This document shows, piece after piece, positions 5,566 to 7,349 of a stretch of DNA of 7,349 bases. The notes beneath the pieces were generated by a model. That model did not search any database, was not told the origin of the DNA, and saw only the letters and a program-made list of their open reading frames with translations. Within the stretch, counting starts at the first letter, position 1, and every line of letters begins with the position of its first letter. The stretch is from Xanthocytophaga sp031424975 (GTDB taxonomy: Bacteria > Bacteroidota > Bacteroidia > Cytophagales > 172606-1). The position numbers and the translations under genes are program-made. The DNA lies in assembly GCA_031424975.1 (NCBI GenBank), contig JANPIL010000362.1, positions 1 to 7,349 of the forward strand, in the 5' to 3' direction.

Positions 5566-6888
5566 ATGTTCGAGAATCTCTCCCAGAATATCAACCAAGC
5601 CCTGCGGACGCTGAAAGGCAAAGGGCGCATCACCGACGTGAACGTTGCCGCGACGCTGAAAGAAGTGCGCAAGGCCCTGCTCGATGCCGACGTGAACTTC
5701 AAGGTTGCCAAAACCGTGACCGACACGATCAAGGACAAGGCGATGGGCCAGAAAATCCTGATTTCGGTGGAGCCGGGCCAGATGCTCGTGAAAATAGTAT
5801 CGGATGAACTGACCGAATTGATGGGCGGCCAGAAAGCGGACGTGAACCTGAAAGGCGACCCGGCGGTGATTCTGATGGCGGGCTTGCAGGGTTCGGGCAA
5901 AACCACGTTTTCGGGCAAACTGGCCATGTATTTCAAAAAGCAAGGCCGCAATGTGCTGCTGGTGGCCTGCGACGTGTACCGTCCGGCGGCCATTGACCAG
6001 TTGAAAGTTTTGGGCCAGCAGGTGGGCGTGGACGTGTATGCCGAGCCGGAAAACAAGAATCCGGTGCAGATCGCGCAGAATGCCATCCGCCATGCCAAGG
6101 CCATCGGCAAAAAGCTGGTGATTGTGGATACGGCCGGCCGTTTGGCGGTGGATGAGGAAATGATGCGCGAGATTGAGGCCGTCAAAAAAGCCATCCAGCC
6201 ATCAGAAACGCTGTTTGTAGTGGATGCGATGACTGGCCAGGACGCGGTGAACACGGCCAAGGCTTTCAACGAACGCATTAATTTTGACGGCGTGATCCTG
6301 ACCAAACTCGACGGCGACACGCGCGGTGGGGCGGCCATTTCGATAAAAGCCGTGGTGGACAAGCCGATAAAATTCATCGGTACGAGCGAGAAGATGGACG
6401 GCATTGACGTGTTCTACCCGGATCGCATGGCGAACCGGATTCTGGGCATGGGCGATGTGATTTCGTTGGTGGAGCGTGCCCAGCAAGTCTATGACGAGGA
6501 CGAGGCGCGCCGCATCAACCAGCAAATCCGCAAGAACCAGTTCAACTTTGACGATTTCCTGTCGCAGTTGCAGCAAATCAAGAAAATGGGACCGATGAAA
6601 GACTTGGTGGGCATGATTCCGGGCATGAGCGGTATGCTCAAGGACGTGGAAATCGGCGACGACTCGTTCACGCCCATCGAGTCCATGATCCATTCCATGA
6701 CCCCCAAAGAACGCGCCAACCCCGAAATCATTGATTCCAGCCGCCGCCGCCGTATTTCGGCGGGCAGCGGCCGCAGTATCCAGGAAATCAACGGCCTGAT
6801 GAAGCAGTTTGAGCAGATGAAGAAAATGATGAAATCCATGAGCCAGATGGATCCGCGCACCATGGCCAAGCAAGTGCGCCGCCGGTGA
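5566..6888 (+). CDS. ffh: Signal recognition particle GTPase Ffh (SRP54 homologue)
   Basis: This 440-residue protein has full family length. It binds signal sequences of nascent membrane and exported proteins and, with SRP RNA and the FtsY receptor, directs ribosomes to the Sec translocon. The N domain occupies about residues 1-95. The G domain follows: P-loop GLQGSGKTT at 106-114, DVYRPAAIDQL from 136, DTAGRL at 188-193 and TKLDGDTRGG from 246. The C-terminal M domain is methionine-rich (IPGMSGML, then QMKKMMKSMSQM) and carries the SRP RNA-binding helix SSRRRRISAGSGRS at 391-404. The start at 5566 begins with the usual MFENLSQNINQALRTLKG. The protein ends in KQVRRR, a normal ending. An unusual ATA-GTA codon pair at 5794-5799 forms part of the dispersed decamer. 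No SRP RNA gene is recognisable nearby. Confidence 0.98.
   Translation: MFENLSQNINQALRTLKGKGRITDVNVAATLKEVRKALLDADVNFKVAKTVTDTIKDKAMGQKILISVEPGQMLVKIVSDELTELMGGQKADVNLKGDPAVILMAGLQGSGKTTFSGKLAMYFKKQGRNVLLVACDVYRPAAIDQLKVLGQQVGVDVYAEPENKNPVQIAQNAIRHAKAIGKKLVIVDTAGRLAVDEEMMREIEAVKKAIQPSETLFVVDAMTGQDAVNTAKAFNERINFDGVILTKLDGDTRGGAAISIKAVVDKPIKFIGTSEKMDGIDVFYPDRMANRILGMGDVISLVERAQQVYDEDEARRINQQIRKNQFNFDDFLSQLQQIKKMGPMKDLVGMIPGMSGMLKDVEIGDDSFTPIESMIHSMTPKERANPEIIDSSRRRRISAGSGRSIQEINGLMKQFEQMKKMMKSMSQMDPRTMAKQVRRR
5791..5801 (+). repeat. Core-only match AAAATAGTATC in ffh (copy F)
   Basis: The 11-base left block is exact, but the right block is not conserved: the bases at the expected place are CCGAATTG. 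It encodes the conserved Ffh residues K-I-V with the less used codons ATA and GTA. By my count these make up 3 ATA and 2 GTA codons in the whole gene. Confidence 0.55.
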
Positions 6889-6890
6889 CC

Positions 6891-6916
6891 TGTAGGGGCG
6901 GCCCTTGTGGCCGCCC
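6891..6916. repeat. GC-rich hairpin repeat after ffh
   Basis: GGGCGGCC (6896-6903) and GGCCGCCC (6909-6916) pair perfectly around CTTGT, preceded by TGTAG. This TGTAGGGGCGGCC...GGCCGCCC form resembles a hairpin repeat widely dispersed in many bacterial phyla. It lies 7 bases past the ffh stop and could terminate or protect the ffh transcript, but no T-tract follows. Confidence 0.7.
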
Positions 6917-6929
6917 AACCCGTCCAAGC

Positions 6930-6959
6930 AAAATAGTATCTTTTGGAAAGTCCAAACCC
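6930..6959 (+). repeat. Dispersed 30-bp element, copy G
   Basis: AAAATAGTATC, 11 bases, then CCAAACCC, a full match. The centre CTTT-TGG-AAAG keeps the dyad. It starts 42 bases after the ffh stop. Confidence 0.85.
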
Positions 6960-7003
6960 CGCTTGCCATAAAACTTGGAATTCTCGCAAAAAATCACCGC
7001 ATA

Positions 7004-7034
7004 TTTTAAAATCATAATTCAAACTTTATCTTTG
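7004..7034 (+). promoter_or_regulatory. Bacteroidota-type promoter for hppA
   Basis: TATCTTTG at 7027-7034 is a perfect TAnnTTTG -7 box. TTTT at 7004-7007, 19 bases upstream, matches three of four bases of the TTTG -33 box. Transcription would begin near 7041, leaving a leader of about 178 bases before the ATG. This is the best promoter in the window. Confidence 0.65.
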
Positions 7035-7057
7035 CGCGTCAAAAATTTGGCGGAAGT

Positions 7058-7162
7058 GGCTCATGTGCCCCGTTTGAGCCTTGGGGAAATAGTATCCCCG
7101 CTAAAGACGGTGCTTTCAGCTTTTAAAAAGTGAAAACCTGCGGTTTTGGCACAAGCTGAAGC
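7058..7162 (+). promoter_or_regulatory. Structured 5' leader of hppA (three stem-loops)
   Basis: Stem 1 is GGCTCA (7058-7063) with TGAGCC (7075-7080). Stem 2 is GGGGA (7083-7087) with TCCCC (7095-7099). Stem 3 is TTCAGCTT (7115-7122) with AAGCTGAA (7153-7160), extended by GC/GC across a one-base bulge, and it encloses an inner hairpin AAAACC (7133-7138) with GGTTTT (7142-7147). GCACA (7149-7153) could pair instead with TGTGC (7164-7168), competing with stem 3. I do not recognise a known riboswitch. The structures are hand-found and may not be functional. Confidence 0.35.
7087..7096 (+). repeat. Core-only decamer AAATAGTATC in hppA leader (copy H)
   Basis: The decamer is exact, but the preceding base is G and no CCAAACCC follows at the usual distance. 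It overlaps stem-loop 2 of the leader and forms its loop. Confidence 0.5.
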
Positions 7163-7218
7163 GTGTGCTACGGCTGGCCGAAAGCATTCAATCAATAAAA
7201 CAATTTAACCACTTACCC

Positions 7219-7349
7219 ATGTCGAATATTTTTTATCTCATTCCCGCCTTTGGTCTTATCGGACTTTTTTATACCGTCATCCGTTCCGCTTGGGTCACCA
7301 AACAGGACGCTGGCGATGCGCGCATGACGGAGATTGCCGGGTACATTTC
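7219..7349 (+). CDS. hppA: Membrane ion-translocating pyrophosphatase, N-terminal fragment
   Basis: Only the first 43 codons are inside the window. The protein starts MSNIFYLIPAFGLIGLFYTV, forming the first membrane helix, and continues with SAWVTKQDAGDARMTEIAGYI. The SAWV-KQDAGD-xM-xIA pattern directly after helix 1 is characteristic of Bacteroidota H+/Na+-pumping pyrophosphatases. These are proteins of about 700-800 residues with around 16 helices that couple pyrophosphate hydrolysis to ion export. The catalytic residues lie beyond the window, so the pumped ion (Na+ or H+) and K+ dependence cannot be judged. The ATG at 7219 is preceded by AT-rich sequence without a Shine-Dalgarno sequence, by a long predicted leader, and by a good promoter. 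Confidence 0.88.
   Translation, partial: MSNIFYLIPAFGLIGLFYTVIRSAWVTKQDAGDARMTEIAGYI

Larger units (their letters stand above)
6889..7218 (+). other. 330-base intergenic region between ffh and hppA
   Basis: No coding sequence is supported here. In order it holds a GC-rich hairpin repeat (6891-6916), dispersed element copy G (6930-6959), an AT-rich stretch ending in a good promoter (7004-7034), and a leader with three predicted stem-loops and a core-only decamer (7058-7162). The final 50 bases before the ATG are AT-rich without a Shine-Dalgarno sequence. Confidence 0.7.

Noticed and set aside
5406..6404. Minus-strand open frame of 332 codons opposite ffh
   Set aside because: Ffh is certain on the + strand. 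The antisense frame has no recognisable motif, and its end runs through the dispersed element E.
6891..6916. Rho-independent terminator after ffh
   Set aside because: The stem is strong, but no run of T follows and the sequence matches a widely dispersed repeat. I list it as a repeat with a possible, unproven terminator effect.
505..7096. CRISPR array made of AAAATAGTAT repeats
   Set aside because: Distances between copies are irregular (hundreds to thousands of bases), one copy is inverted, some lie in genes, and no cas genes are present.
6889..7218. SRP RNA (ffs) gene next to ffh
   Set aside because: The conserved SRP RNA tip (GGAA tetraloop with the flanking AGCAGG-type internal loop) is not found in this gap or in 5283-5565.

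Overview
This window looks like chromosomal DNA from an environmental member of the Bacteroidota, with a Saprospiria/Chitinophagia-like lineage as the best guess. The reasons are as follows. No start codon has a Shine-Dalgarno sequence in front of it. Candidate -7 boxes of the TAnnTTTG type precede several genes. The protein set is typical of the phylum: a multi-repeat VCBS/FG-GAP protein, a secreted M20 amidohydrolase, and an hppA pyrophosphatase with the usual Bacteroidota N-terminus. The intergenic regions also carry palindromic repeats of kinds common in these genomes. Base composition is moderately GC-rich. All genes lie on the + strand.

Layout: (1) 1-1437, the C-terminal part of a VCBS/FG-GAP beta-propeller protein; (2) 1532-2770, a geranylgeranyl-reductase-family FAD oxidoreductase; (3) 2953-4290, a secreted M20 peptidase/aminoacylase-type amidohydrolase; (4) 4536-5282, a class I SAM methyltransferase; (5) 5566-6888, ffh, the SRP GTPase; (6) 7219-end, the first 43 codons of hppA, a membrane ion-pumping pyrophosphatase. 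These do not form an obvious pathway. Gaps widen from 94 to 330 bases and each holds repeats, so most genes are probably transcribed separately. ffh and hppA are housekeeping genes; the others are accessory or of unknown substrate.

The most striking feature is a dispersed short element that I do not recognise as a described family. Its form is AAAATAGTAT[C/G]-N11-CCAAACCC, 30 bp with an exact internal spacing. Seven copies occur, five between genes and two inside coding sequence. Two further places, in ffh and in the hppA leader, carry only the decamer core AAATAGTATC. The coding copies sit where the protein family pattern is intact, in two different codon phases. This suggests selection on the DNA word itself, as for DNA uptake sequences or Chi/KOPS-like signals, more than simple insertion. 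The M20 gene is bracketed by inverted copies of this element and by copies of a second palindrome. By contrast, a different GC-rich palindrome in the VCBS gene looks like a true in-frame insertion.

The region before hppA (6889-7218) contains a good Bacteroidota-type promoter, followed by about 180 bases of leader that can fold into three successive stem-loops.
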